Assembly (NCBI GenBank): GCA_030220185.1
Contig: JASPKZ010009934.1
Location: forward strand, 1-64,000
Direction of reading: 5' to 3'
Source: Diploptera punctata
Lineage: Eukaryota; Arthropoda; Insecta; Blattodea; Blaberidae
Length of the DNA: 64,000 nucleotides
Position numbers and translations under genes: made by a program. Below are positions 24,526-35,314 of this stretch, one piece after another; within the stretch, counting starts at the first letter, position 1; the number at the start of each line of letters is the position of its first letter. A model generated the notes under the pieces. It saw nothing but the letters and a program-made list of their open reading frames with translations, searched no databases and had not been told where the DNA came from.

Positions 24526-25290
24526 TACTTACTTACTCACTGGCAATATCGAACCCGTAGGTTCATGGCCGCACGGACATAAGCTCTCCATACATCCCTA
24601 TCCTGAGCTAATGCTTTCCAATCATTCCCTGTATAATCTACTTCCCTCAAATCATAGTTAATGTTGTTCTCCCACCTCATTTTTGGTCTACCAACTGGGC
24701 GTTTTCCTTCTGGCTTTCCTACAAGAAGTTTCCATGCACGTCTTTCATTCCCCATACGCGCAACATGTCCTGCCCATCGCAGTCTACGGGACTTAACTGT
24801 TCTTATTATATCTGGCTTCCTATAAAGACCATGTAGTTCATTGTTTATGTAGTCTTCTCCATTCACCTGTCTGTTCATCTCTCTTTGGTCCAAAAATTTT
24901 CCTAAGAACTTTATTCTCAAATACTCGTAATCTCCTTTCCTCCCTTAAAGTAAGAGTCCATGTTTCGCACCCATATAATATAACTGGTAGAACAATAGTT
25001 TTATATATTTTCAGCTTAACGTTTTTTGAAAGGAGTTGGGACATCAAAGTCTCTGCAATGCATAATAGCATGCATTTCCAGAATTGAGCCTATGTTTAAT
25101 TTCTTTGTGCATCTCATTCCTATTTGTGATTATTGTTCCTAGGTATTTGAATTCAGCCAATTCCTCAAAATTTCCCTCATTTGTCATTAGCTGTCCATTT
25201 CCATTATATAATGTATTTCTACGTGTGACCATATATTTAGTTTTACTGATATTTACTTCCAGTCCTAATTTCTTAGTGTTACTCAATGCT
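24526..25290 (-). pseudogene. RTE-like LINE (family A), 5'-truncated 3' end
   Basis: Reverse-strand fragments in several frames give the end of the RT domain (NTKKLGLEVNISKTKYMVTR, EFKYLGTIITNRNEMHKEI, YGCETWTLTLREERRL) and the C-terminal tail (RRLRWAGHVARMGNERRAW, GKRPVGRPKMRWENNINYD). The 3' end is a (TAAG)n-type tail at 24,526-24,540. The family recurs at 39,322, 41,440, 46,885, 53,948 and 55,578. An endonuclease/RT protein without RNase H suggests RTE-like; that assignment is inference. Confidence 0.85.
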
Positions 25291-25490
25291 GTCGCTAGGT
25301 ATGCAAAATGTCTGTCCCCGATTACAATATTCGAATTTAGCATATCTCTAAACGGTAAAGTCTACCAACGATGTAGCAACATAATAATATTGATCAAATA
25401 TATTCGAAGTCGTTATAGAACCAATATTCTATATTTAGGAAACGGGCATGGATTTAGTAATTTTTGTTAGAGGTCTCTTTTATTAATATA
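25291..25490. other. No gene seen
   Basis: Short AT-rich gap between the LINE remnant and the Helitron 3' end. Confidence 0.5.
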
Positions 25491-27376
25491 CTAGCTAATA
25501 CCCGGCGTGCGCTGCTACTCCTAAATAAATGTTTAATGTGTTTTTACCACCAGCCGTGCGCGTAAGCCATTTAAGCGTCAAAATAGGGACTTTATTTGAC
25601 TTTTTCACTACAAAGGGTGATTTTTAGGGGTTAATTAGTTGAGTATTACAACTCTCTTATAGACTGTGTTCATTCCCGGAATCTCCTGAACATTTATCAA
25701 AAAGCCCCATCTCAATCGGATGAACGGTATGGCAGAGCACGCTTGCGCGGGAATCTACTTATCCCGGTCTTCTTGGTATCAAAAAAAAACTCAAAGCGCG
25801 ACAGGCCTAGAAGGCTTTCGGCAGACCAGCAGGCTGTTGGTCTCACATCCACATGTATTAATCACAGAGGTAGACGATCATCTAGGCAGTGTAGGGTGAC
25901 ATGTGTTCAGCATGTCGGATTCTCCAGCCGTTATAGCTGGTATTCTCAACCTGGAGTCGCTACTTATTCTAGCTATCCAAATGCCTCACGATGTTGGGTG
26001 GGCACCGCACAGTGGGCCAAATACGAAATCTAGCTGGATAAAAGTATTTTACTAACTCTCGCCAATTCATCTTTCTTCACTCTAAAATTATTATCAGATG
26101 ACTGTTCTTCACTTATCTGCAAAAGAGGGTAGAATTCCAAAATGTATGTAGACAATATAAACATCGGAAGTTGCCGATAGTTAAGAACTCATCTGGTCCG
26201 CATCCCATATGTGTACGAGTTGTAGAAATAAATACATTTTGCATTAAAGTTCAGTGAGTTATTCTTCTAATTCTATATGAATATTTACCTCAAGGTTTGT
26301 ACTTTTCGTTGATACATTTAACATATTTCTATACAACCAGATATTGTGTTAAATATACGTGGAATCATGCCTTCAAAACACTAAACAATTTACACAATCG
26401 TTTTACTTTAAATTGAGCTACGAAAAACAGTTCTGAACAATAGTACAAATTTTAGTTAGAATATAGAGTGATTTATGAACTTCAATTCCCGCACAATAAC
26501 ACGTGTGCAAATTATTCTGTTTTTTTTGTAATTAACATTTTTATTAGAAGGGGCGGCCGGCAGCTGAGGCCTAACGTCGCGCGCAGAGAATTGTTTGAAT
26601 TAATATATGAAGATAAGTGATCGATAGAGGAAATAAGTGATCCTCTATTAATAAATTAGATTTAGAGGATGTTCGGAGAATGTTTTAAAAAATGTTTTCA
26701 AAAACATTTTTTAAAAGCTATTTTCTAAAACATAGGAAGTTGTGCGAGAGAAAAAAAAAAGTTAGATTTCCATTGAAATATTCTGATTGGCTAAAAGTAA
26801 ATGTAAACGTCCCCGTTATTAATAATTTAGAACACTGATGGTCGTTGGAAAATCCTGTTCCATCTGCTTATGGTATTGTAAGACCCAAAATATCTTTCGA
26901 AGAGGCTGGAACAAAAACAAAAAAAAATGTCATTTCTGCTGAAATGTCTCTCTTGGGAAGGGTAGCATAACAAATTTGCTTCCCTTGAAGAATTTTAGGG
27001 TGGATAAAATATCACAACCTCTCTTTTTGGTACCTAAGTCTTATGTTAATATATCGAGATATTGATATTTTATCGTCAAAAAAGGCAATGGTTCGTCCGA
27101 CATAGATGAAAGGGGAGTTGAGCGGGGTGATGTGTAATGTTTATTATTATTATTTTGAAGCTATTTTTGTGGTTTTTTAGTAATGTCTTTAAAGCAACAA
27201 CAGTATCCCGTTACCATATGACCAAAGTGTTATTTCTGTTGCAAGAGCAAGTTCATCGCGAGAGAATTCCTGCTTATGTGAACATTTCTTTTATTCCAGC
27301 CTCTTCGAAAGTTATTTTGGGTCTTACAATTCCATAAGCAGATGGAACAGAATTTTCCAACGACTGTCACTGTTCT

Positions 27377-28705
27377 CGAGCAGTAGTCTGATGTGAGATG
27401 ATTGGTACCGGCCTTAACAGAGGCCTTGACCCAATTACTTGAAGTGCTTGTAGTGAAGGTCTGATGGAAATTGACATGCCTAGCTATTGAGAGAGTACTC
27501 CTCTCACGGCTTTTTCTTGTAGATTGATCTTCGATTCATTGATGTTCTGCATAAGCTTTCCGGTCTTAAAGTTTTTCCTTGAAGTTTTCAAATTTGTCGT
27601 TCTATGTTCTTGAAGAAGTTTGGGAATTTACAAAGGATAATGTGGATTGAAGGATTTGAGGGTTCTGAAGGATGGTAGTAAGGAGAATAAGAAGGGATTG
27701 GAGTATATTCTCCGGTTTTGGGTCTGTGGTAGGCAAAGGAGGAAAGTTTTCTTCAAACTTTCTTGGTGTTCTGGGAGTTGTTTCTGGTTCCTTCTTGTGC
27801 TGATGATTTATTTGTTTCTTGTCGTGCTTGTTGCCTCATTTTCAGGTATTTCTGGAACATGAGACATTTTCGATGGCTTGCTGCGTGTTCTTCATTGCAG
27901 TTAGTACGCTTGGCTGTTGTCTGAGTACACTCAGATAACTTATGATTGCCGGAACATCTGACACATTTTGTAGCTCGAAAGCAGAATTCTGCAATGTGGC
28001 CGAAATCCTGACACTTGAAGCATTGGGTGCCTCCTGTATGTTTTTCTATATGGTTCCAGTCTTATTCGGATGCTGAATAACTCCTTGAGATCATTTTCAA
28101 TTTTTTCCTTGAGGTCTTCGGTTTTGTGAAAGGTGAGGATGTAAACTGAAAGTTTAATCTTCTTTCTTTCACCGTTTATAGTGACTTGCTTTTCAATGCT
28201 TCTGACTTCTTTTATAGGCAGCTTCCTATTTTGAATTTCATCGCAAATTTCTGAAATTGTGATGGACTTTGGAAGCCCTTTCATCACTAATTTGAAGATA
28301 GGAGGTCTGCCGTAGCCATGAGTGTAGAATTGTGTCTCCGTTTTCTTTAATTCCTTGTAGGCTCGCCTGTAGGCCGACTTTGTCGAGGTTCTGGTAGTAA
28401 GTATCCCTTGGTTGTACTTCATGGATACGTCTTCTTTGTTTCCAGCCGTGATGCTTTCCAGCTTTAGTGGGGTTATGTCTTTCGTGTAGACCACTATGGG
28501 AGGTGGAGCTTCTTCCTTGTTGTCGTTGAGATGTTCAAACAGATTTCTTGTTTCTATTGGTGTTGCATATTTACTGTAGTTTTGATTTTTCCTGGCAATG
28601 CGACGTGCCGGCGGGTGAACGAATCCATCCCTGACTTGCATTTCTGCGTTGTATTCTTCTTTCGACGAGGTTCTAGTAGTTGCCAGCCAGAATGGATTCA
28701 GAATG
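27377..28705 (-). mobile_element. ORF1-only Jockey-like insertion with 11-bp target duplication
   Basis: Perfect direct repeats GTCACTGTTCT lie at 27,366-27,376 and 28,706-28,716, and the right TIR of the surrounding element reads through cleanly when the insert is removed. The ~1.33 kb between them encodes a Jockey-type ORF1 on the reverse strand, with no endonuclease, RT or poly(A) tail. It looks like a retroposed, internally primed or deleted LINE transcript. Confidence 0.8.
27560..28705 (-). pseudogene. Jockey-like ORF1 (gag-like) with zinc knuckles, frameshifted
   Basis: The open part (27,940-28,705) begins inside the N-terminus (NPFWLATTRTSSKEEYNAEM, RDGFVHPPARRIARKNQNY), continues through PPPIVVYTKDITPLKLESIT and an RRM-like middle (FKLVMKGLPKSITISEI, LSVYILTFHKTEDLKEKI) to IRIRLEPYRKTY. 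A one-base shift near 28,045 moves the rest to another frame: GGTQCFKCQDFGHIAEFC, KCVRCSGNHKLSEC and a third Cys/His cluster (NEEHAASHRKC). These are CCHC-type zinc knuckles of nucleic-acid-chaperone ORF1 proteins of Jockey-clade LINEs, which coat the element RNA. The frameshift and missing start make it non-functional. Confidence 0.85.
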
Positions 28706-29935
28706 GTCACTGTTCTAAATTAATTCTTAATAACGGGAAAGTTGACATCCACACCTAGCCAATCAGAATATGTCATTAGAATTTTTTTCTCGCGCATAAC
28801 TTCGTACGTTTGAGAAAATCGCTTTTCAAAAAAAAATTGATTTTTAATATAATTTAAAACATTCTGCAAACATCCCGCTACCCCTAATTTATTTACTAAA
28901 TGATAACTTATTGCCTCTATCTAACATTGTTTCCACATTAAATCAAAAATTATTATCTGTGCTCAAAGGTAGACCTCAGTTTGTTGCTGCCTCCTGTAAA
29001 GAGAAAGCTAATTAAAACACGCAATAATTTGCACACATATTATTGTGCGGAAATTAAAGTACATAAATCACTCTATACTATAATTTAAATCTGTACGACT
29101 GTTCAGAACTCTTTTCTTTGTTGCTCAATTTAAAATAAGATGATTGTGTAAATGTTTTAGTGCTTGGAAGGTATGAGTCCACATGCATTTAACATAATAT
29201 TTGGTTATATAGAAAAACATTAAATATAGCAAAAAAAAATCAAACCTTGAGGTGAAGTATCCATACAGAATACGAAGAAAAGCTCACTGAACTTGAACAC
29301 ACAACGCTAAAAACACAACTGTGATATAGACCAGATGATTTCTAAACCATCGGCAACTTTCGATGTTTATATTGTCTTCATAAACATTAGAATTGAACCC
29401 TCCTTTGAAGATAAGTTAAGAACCGTCATATAACAATAATATTAGAGTAAAAAAAAATAATTGATGAAGGTGACTGAAAATAGTTTTTTTTTTCAGCTAG
29501 ATTTCATTTCTTGCCCACTGTTCACCGGCCCCATACTGGCCGAAATTCCATAAGAAAAAAAATCCTCTCCCAGCGTAATTCCAGTAGTTCTACGCCATGA
29601 CTTCATGCCTTAACCACTCGGCTACGGCGCGGGACTTTTGGTATCAATAAAAAAATGGTTATTGTGAGTTATTCGTAAGAGATAAACATATGCTGTCGCA
29701 GACCTTTTTTGTAGAGCTTTTGAAGATATTCAATTCTGTGTACATTAATTGTATGTATTTCTTATGGTTTAGACGGCGTAAGCCATTTAAGCGTCCAAAG
29801 AGCTACTTTTTCACATTTTCCACTACAAAGGGCGATTTTTAGGGTATAGGAGTTGAGTATCACAACTCTCTTATAGCCTATGTTCATCCCGGGAGTCTCC
29901 TGATCACATTGCATAAAACCCCATCACAATCCACG

Positions 29936-30020
29936 GTATGGCCGCGCATAAAGTACGAACAAACAAACAAACATACAAACAAACAAACAAACAAACAAAC
30001 AAACAAACAAACAAACAAAC
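29936..30020. repeat. (CAAA)n microsatellite at Helitron 5' end
   Basis: About 16 copies of the tetranucleotide, the reverse-strand (TTTG)n run internal to the Helitron 5' end. The Helitron at 15,589 has a shorter version. Confidence 0.9.
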
Positions 30021-30186
30021 ATTAATTTTTATACATTGGATATTTTATTTAAGTACCAAGTTAAGAAAATGTGTCCTCGTATTTAAAAGAGATTATGTTA
30101 CCTGTTATTGTAGTACATTAACTAAACATATATAGTTAATCTGTATTTCAAATCATGGACAACCATATATAGAATTTCATTTAAGG

Positions 30187-30275
30187 AAAAAATCCTATGA
30201 TTTGTCCGGGAATCGAACCTCGATCTCATTTATCGTAGTCTGAAACGCTGATCACTAGCCCTTGAGTGTAGTAAT
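30187..30275 (-). mobile_element. tRNA-headed SINE fragment
   Basis: The reverse strand reads CTAGTGATCAGCGTTTCAGA (A-box region), then GAGGTTCGATTCCCGGAC (perfect B box), the spacing of an internal pol III promoter. The body downstream is not recognisable. Confidence 0.55.
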
Positions 30276-30329
30276 GATGATAATCTTATTCTTCGCTTCC
30301 TGGTTTATGCATCCAATGCCTGTTACGAT

Positions 30330-30333
30330 AATG

Positions 30334-30386
<53 letters not shown>
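30330..30386. repeat. (AAT)n microsatellite, left
   Basis: About 18 triplets; together with the one at 30,719 it brackets a SINE. Confidence 0.95.
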
Positions 30387-30387
<1 letters not shown>

Positions 30388-30718
30388 GTAGAAAAATTAT
30401 CAAATCCTATCCAACTCATGTTGGGGTCGAGAAACGAGATGAGGTACAGCCTCTATATTTATAGAGGTCTGTGAAAGACAAAGTTCCCTACCGACCACGT
30501 CACCAGAGTGGTGAATGTACGAAATGAAACGTGATGATTTAAGATGAGTACGGAGAAGTGTTAGTATGAAATTTGTGGCAGGGTAAAAGGAAAAAAAAAA
30601 CAGCTCTTATAAAGCTCCGTTTTGTCCATCACGAAACTCACAAGGAGTGATCGAGTCTCAATCTTGAGTTCCCAGCGGTGAGAGGCGAGCGTCTAACCGC
30701 TGGTACCACGGAGCCGCC
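30387..30718 (-). mobile_element. tRNA-derived SINE (family 2) inserted in an (AAT)n tract
   Basis: The head at 30,718 reads GGCGGCTCCGTGGTACCAGC on the reverse strand, with GGTTAGACGCTC as A-box region and a degenerate B box (GAGACTCGATCACTCC). A ~330-bp body runs left. Both flanks are AAT repeats, so the SINE landed in, or duplicated, the microsatellite. Confidence 0.65.
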
Positions 30719-30752
30719 AATAATAATAATATTAATAATAATAATAATAATA

Positions 30753-30793
<41 letters not shown>
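30719..30793. repeat. (AAT)n microsatellite, right
   Basis: Triplet run with two small interruptions, on the other side of the SINE. Confidence 0.95.
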
Positions 30794-30794
<1 letters not shown>

Positions 30795-31002
30795 ATGTAA
30801 TAGTTTTATTTTACCTGAAAAGGTTAATATCTCAAGACTTTGACAGCACTCAACCAAGTTAGATAAAATTTACAAATATTATTGGTCTGAAATATAAGTT
30901 AAATATAAACATAAATGATCATGTCATAGGCTGCCCAAAATATAATTACTACATAAAATATGTGTTCATTTTGTCTAATTAAGAGATATAAAGTGGGACA
31001 AG

Positions 31003-31300
31003 CCGCAGCGTAGTTGGTTGAGGCAATACGCTACATACCGGAAACTTGAGGGTTCGAGTCCTGATGGAGTCAGCTTTTTTAACTGGTCCAAAACTTTCTG
31101 GTGGCATCATAGCTCTGAGGTGGACTCAGCCTCCAACGGAAATGAGCACCAGACGCTTGTTCTGGGGTAAAGGCGGCTGTCACGCAAGGCTGACATCAAG
31201 TGTCGATTGTCTAGGAAAAGTGGGAGCCTTAACCTCTTACTACTCTAGGGGTCTTTCATGTCATCTAGTGGGATCACTTTACAAAGATATATATAGTAGG
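31003..31300 (+). mobile_element. tRNA-derived SINE (family 3)
   Basis: The head CGCAGCGTAGTTGGTTGAGG (A box) is followed by GAGGGTTCGAGTCCTGATGG (B box). The body includes GTGGACTCAGCCTCCAACGG and ends around TAGTGGGATCACTTTACAAAG before TA-rich DNA. A decayed relative of the 3' half lies at 55,262-55,412. Confidence 0.7.
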
Positions 31301-31633
31301 TAATATAGCGTAATAATTTAAATGAAAATATAACTACTAGACATAGAATAAATGTAATTATTTGAATGAAAAAATTACTGAACGACAAGTAATTCTTAAG
31401 GTTGACTTAAAAGTTTCTAATAAACTGAGGGACAGAATCAATGCGGCAGTGACCACTGTGAAGAAAGTAGATTAAATGAGTAATTGTGAAGATGTACTTG
31501 TTAGCAAACTGCTATCTGGTGGCCTAGAGTCAACGTTGTGGTATTGTATGGAGAATCTATGCTTATAGTATAAACTGTACAAACTCCTGTCAACCAGCCT
31601 GGAGTGCGACACTTTCGACAGTATTTCGTATAT

Positions 31634-32157
31634 ATCATCATCATCATGAACAAATTCGTTTTAGGCCATGTGGCCTGTACGGTAAACCTAGCGAAGATGG
31701 TCTTGATCTTTCCACCGATGTTTTGGTCTTCCTTGGTCCCTATGTCCAGTTGGGGTATATTGGAATGCCAATTTTGGAAGTCTATTTCTTGCCATTCTTC
31801 TCAGATGATTTTATGATTTTTCCATTCTTGTTGGTATCTTTGGATATCTTCATTTAAACTTGCTACTCCAAGTTTTCCTCTGATAGTAGTGTTCCTTTGG
31901 TGATCCAGTCTATTAACTCCTAACAATGATCGTAAGAAGCGCATTTGGCTTACTTGAAGTTTATGAGAGTTTCTTTTATTTAAAATCCAAATTTCACTTC
32001 CGTATTTTAGAGCAGCTTTTGATGTGACGTTATGTAATCTTAGTTTTGTCTCTGTCCTCATCTGTTTACCAAAATGTCTTCGTATTACCCCATTCATTTT
32101 ATTATATTTTTGTAATTTTGAATCAATGTCACTCTTATACTCTGCAAATAATTTCGT
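31634..32157 (-). pseudogene. LINE (family B) 3' end, 5'-truncated
   Basis: The reverse-strand protein contains KYNKMNGVIRRHFGKQMRTE, LRLHNVTSKAALKYGSEIW and SQMRFLRSLLGVNRLDHQRN, the post-RT region of a non-LTR ORF2. A (GAT)n tail (ATCATCATCATC on +) at 31,634-31,647 marks the 3' end. Confidence 0.8.
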
Positions 32158-32178
32158 ATATATATATATATATATATA
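32158..32178. repeat. (TA)n microsatellite
   Basis: Dinucleotide run at the junction between two oppositely oriented LINE fragments. Confidence 0.9.
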
Positions 32179-33247
32179 GATGATCAAGTACTTGTAGCGG
32201 AGAAAGAAGATGATTTGCAGAGATCAGTGTTTAAATTGCAGAATACCCTGGATAAACTCCGATTGAGGGTCTTTCCACTTTTCAGCGGTTGCCCTTTTAC
32301 CAGCCGGCTGCTGGCCCTTCACATCCACATGTGTCAATCACAGAGGTAGATGATCAACAGCCAGTGTAGGGGTGACATGTGGTTAGCATGTCGAGTCCCC
32401 CAGCCGTTATAGCTGGTTCTTCAAGCTGGAGCTGCTACTTATTGTAGCTACCCAATTGCCTCACGATGCTGGGTGGGCACCGCTCCCATACTGGCCGAAA
32501 TACCATGAGAAAATTTCTTCCCCCATGGAGACTCGAACCAGCGCAAGTCTCGTAGCTCTGCGCCAAGGATTCCTACCTTAACCGCTCGGCTACGGCGCGG
32601 GACCCCTGGATAAATACAACATGAAAATATCTGAAAATAAAACCAAATCCATGGCAATCACTGGAAAGGGACTTTCGAGAGTAAAAATAATAATAAATAA
32701 TAAACCAATAGAAGAAGTAACACACTTTAATTATTTAGGTAATAATATATTACAGTTTCATAATCAAAAAGACGTGGAAACAAATTTAGAAAAATATAAC
32801 AATTAAATGGTATAATTAGGAGAAATTTTGGAAAACAAATGAGGAAAGAAATTCAATTGAGAATTCATAATGCCATAGCCAAACCTGCTCTACTATACGG
32901 AAGTGAATACTGCACACTTCGAGCAAAGATAAATCCCGCATTAATAGTTCACAAATGAGATTCCTCCGATCAGTAACTGGAGTAACATTAAGGGATAGAA
33001 TGAAAAGTGATGAGATAAAGATGCGGTGGAATAGTAGGGAAATGGTTGAACATATACAAAATTATCAGATTAAATGGTTCCAACACGTCCAGAGAATGTC
33101 AAATTCCCGTTTACCAAAGATGATTTTTCACCTCAACCCTAAAGGCAAAAGATATCTCAGAAGACCCTTCAACCGATGGAAAGATCAGTTTTGTAGTCCC
33201 AGAACGGGCATCATCACCCAATACTGCATTCGGAAGAAGAAGAAAAA
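32179..33247 (+). pseudogene. LINE (family B-like) RT fragment, split by a SINE
   Basis: The + strand reads DDQVLVAEKEDDLQRSVFKL (from the YADD box of the RT palm), is broken at 32,257 by a SINE, and resumes KYNMKISENKTKSMAITGKG, VTHFNYLGNNI, GKQMRKEIQLRIHN, MRFLRSVTGVTL, WFQHVQRMSNSRLPKMIFHL and KGKRYLRRPFNRWKD. Frameshifts near 32,800 and 32,940 disable it. The 3' tail is GAAGAAG-rich and runs into (TA)n. Confidence 0.85.
32257..32603 (-). mobile_element. tRNA-derived SINE (family 1), intact, with target duplication
   Basis: An 11-bp direct repeat CCCTGGATAAA flanks it (32,246-32,256 and 32,604-32,614). The head on the reverse strand is GCGCCGTAGCCGAGCGGTTA (A box), with GCTGGTTCGAGTCTCC (B box) ~50 nt downstream; the longer spacing suggests a class II (Ser/Leu-type) tRNA ancestor. 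The body contains a short palindrome, CAGCCGTTATAGCTGG. Reference copy for those at 25,784 and 54,692. Confidence 0.88.
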
Positions 33248-33248
33248 G

Positions 33249-33286
<38 letters not shown>

Positions 33287-33288
33287 AT
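33248..33288. repeat. (TA)n(TG)n microsatellite
   Basis: Compound dinucleotide run directly after the LINE tail. Confidence 0.95.
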
Positions 33289-33554
33289 CGTCCATATGCA
33301 TGTAGGGTGAACTTCTTCATATCATCTATTGAACACGCTTTCTTTTATATACTGTATTAGTTAGCAATCCTTGAAAATGATTCGTAGGATCTGTAAGAAA
33401 AAAAATAAAGGTGTCCGACCTAATCTGCGAAAATGGTTTCGAGTCGGACACTCGTATATTTGTCAGAGATATGACACAACCATGTGCCTCTGTCTTATTT
33501 AGGACACACCGTTGAATAGAGGAAGGCTTTTTAATTGGAGGAATGGCTTTAAAA
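33289..33554. other. No gene seen
   Basis: Contains a 9-bp inverted pair GTGTCCGAC/GTCGGACAC at about 33,411-33,455; otherwise nothing supported. Confidence 0.4.
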
Positions 33555-33558
33555 CTGC

Positions 33559-34456
33559 TGTGGCACTTTTGGTTACACAACCACGCATCTACTACCATTT
33601 GTGGGGTGGTAAACCACACTACTGCTACCATTTACGACATTAGAAAAGCAAACCACGCTCAGCGTAACACTTGTCCGGGATCGAGTTTTGTTAATGCTGT
33701 ATTTATTAATGTGATCGTGATATTCAAAGATGTTATCGGTAAGAAAGCAGCCTGCCTCGGGCCCATGAAAGGCAGCTATTAATTCATCTTTCTTTCCCTG
33801 ATGAACATACATACAAATATAGATTCTGATTACTAAATGCATACAGTGAGTGATTTTGTTACAGGATAGTGAGCAACTACTATACTTGAATAATAACAAA
33901 GGGGCGTTGTATAAAAGATAAGCTTTTAATATAAACAAGTTGAATTTTAAAATAAGTAATAAATTAATAACAAAAAATTATTCTTGATCAATCAATCAAG
34001 CATAGCTTGTAGAAACAACTGAACAAATAACGTACCAGACATAATGCCACACTCATACAGATGTCCAAGCTTTTAGGAATCACTTCTTCCATACATTGCA
34101 GGACCAACTCAAAATCGACCTCTTCTCGGTCTTAATCAACTTGTCTATACATAGACCACCATATTAACTTCCCAACTGCATGGTGAGTTAGAATTGGATT
34201 CTACTTTTGAATCCGCTTTTAAGTAACTAAACGCCGCTTGCTAGGCTGATCGAATGATGATGTTCGGTAAGAGTACAATGCATATAAAGGTTCACAAGTA
34301 GAGGGGATATGCGCTGTAGAGATGCGCGGCAGAAAGGATGAAAAGGGAAGGGGTAGCCACACGGAAAAGAGGACATTGGCATATTTCACAAATGTTCTGT
34401 AGTAGGGAGGAGAGCAAAGATACCATACTGAACCGCAGAAAGGCACTTTCGGTTCA
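33559..34456 (-). repeat. 3' LTR (left copy)
   Basis: Starts TGTGGCACTTTTGG, ends CTTTCGGTTCA, ~98-99% identical to 35,945-36,841. A TATAAAAG box near 33,911 and a CATATAAAGG box near 34,281 lie on the + strand, so promoter orientation is not settled by TATA position. Confidence 0.9.
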
Positions 34457-35314
34457 ATAACTCCCCCTGCGCCCTCCGGGTAAAAGAAAACAGTCCATAA
34501 ACTTCAAAATAATGTCCGGTAGAAGAATCCCACGTTGGGAGGGGCACATCAACACTATCAGATTCCAGCGGTAAACTTCAATACAAATCTTCCATCGTCC
34601 CCTAAATCACAATCACCACACTCGCTTCCATGTTGACTATCCAGGCGCTGAAAATCAATTCCAATTGGACTCAGTAGCCATAGTGCAACTCTGCGGTGTT
34701 CCAGGTGAAGAACCGGGTGACGATACTATAGTTGGATTGCCGGAATGCAATCCCGCTCCACCGCTTTCCAGGAATCTGTAGTTCTAGAGCCACTATGTCG
34801 GTCAGCTGGGCACTCGGGAGTCGGCCGGATCCTCCAAGCGCTCGACTGCCGAACATTCCAGGCTGCGTCGTAATGCCAATGTTAAGGAAGGGTAAACTGA
34901 AACAAAAACAGGCGAAGACAGGAAAACGGAACCATAGACATACTAGTTCAACATGTGCCATAATACAAAATGTTTTTTGTAACCAATATCTAGTTTAACA
35001 TACAGATATTTCCACTACAAACATGCTTGGATTTACTCCATAGCATTACATAGTTTAACTTGACTAACATGTTGTATTTAAAAAGTGACCATGGACGCTT
35101 ACTAACTTCTAGGTACCCTCGTTTTAGAGTTTAGTTAGCGTCTCATTAGCAAAACCTGGACCACGTATACTGAAACTCACTCTAGCAACTCCTACAACCA
35201 AAAGATTGGCACAATCAGCTCATATACCAATATACATAAGTAGCTTACTCAAATATCCTAAACAAATATATACAAACAAACTACGTAGAAACAACTAAGC
35301 TCGACACTCTTTAG

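Larger units (their letters stand above)
26010..29520. mobile_element. Long-TIR DNA element, hAT-like, nested in the SINE
   Basis: Ends are CAGTGGGC...GCCCACTG. Inverted arms of roughly 0.9 kb (26,010-26,906 and 27,294-29,520 minus the insertion) match over many blocks: the TATAGAGTGATTTATG and ACCTCAAGGTTTG segments, the TATTCTGATTGGCTA block, and the pair CTTATGGTATTGTAAGACCC / GGGTCTTACAATTCCATAAG. Possible 8-bp target duplications, GCACCGCA on the left and TCACCGGC on the right, are diverged. CAGTG ends and an 8-bp duplication suit hAT; arms this long are unusual for it. About 390 bp of core (26,907-27,293) shows no transposase. Confidence 0.7.
25784..29635 (-). mobile_element. tRNA-derived SINE (family 1), split by a DNA transposon
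   Basis: Two blocks, 25,784-26,009 and 29,521-29,635, join into one ~340-bp SINE colinear with the intact copy at 32,257-32,603. The tRNA-like head is at the right end (reverse strand GCGCCGTAGCCGAGTGGTTA), with the body in the left block. The target duplication in the Helitron is TTGGTATCAA plus an A-rich run, seen at about 25,773-25,788 and 29,639-29,655. Confidence 0.8.
25491..30040 (-). mobile_element. Helitron (non-autonomous), outer shell of a four-level nest
   Basis: On the reverse strand the 5' end is TC at 30,039-30,040 with TATAAAAATTAATG and a long (TTTG)n run. The 3' end is GCGCACGCCGGGTATTAG then CTAG at 25,491-25,494, with A and T as the flanking host bases. Only 25,491-25,783 and about 29,648-30,040 belong to it (~690 bp); it matches the Helitron at 15,589 over the (TTTG)n run, the CTATAAGAGAGTTG stretch and the CCAAGAAGA block. 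The middle is occupied by a SINE and what later entered that SINE. Confidence 0.8.

Noticed and set aside
25743..26033. + strand frame of 96 codons
   Set aside because: Composed of Helitron and SINE sequence read on the wrong strand.
29938..30135. TNKQTNKQ repeat protein
   Set aside because: Translation of the Helitron (CAAA)n run.
33411..33455. GTGTCCGAC/GTCGGACAC inverted pair as an operator or terminator
   Set aside because: Nine bases in AT-rich eukaryotic DNA with no gene beside it; likely chance or an old transposon end.
33573..33938. Reverse-strand frame, duplicated at 35,959-36,381
   Set aside because: Lies wholly in the two LTRs, has no family features, and is duplicated only because LTRs are.
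34671..34961. Reverse-strand 96-codon frame inside the LTR element as pol or env
   Set aside because: No RT, integrase, protease or envelope motif could be recognised; left unassigned.
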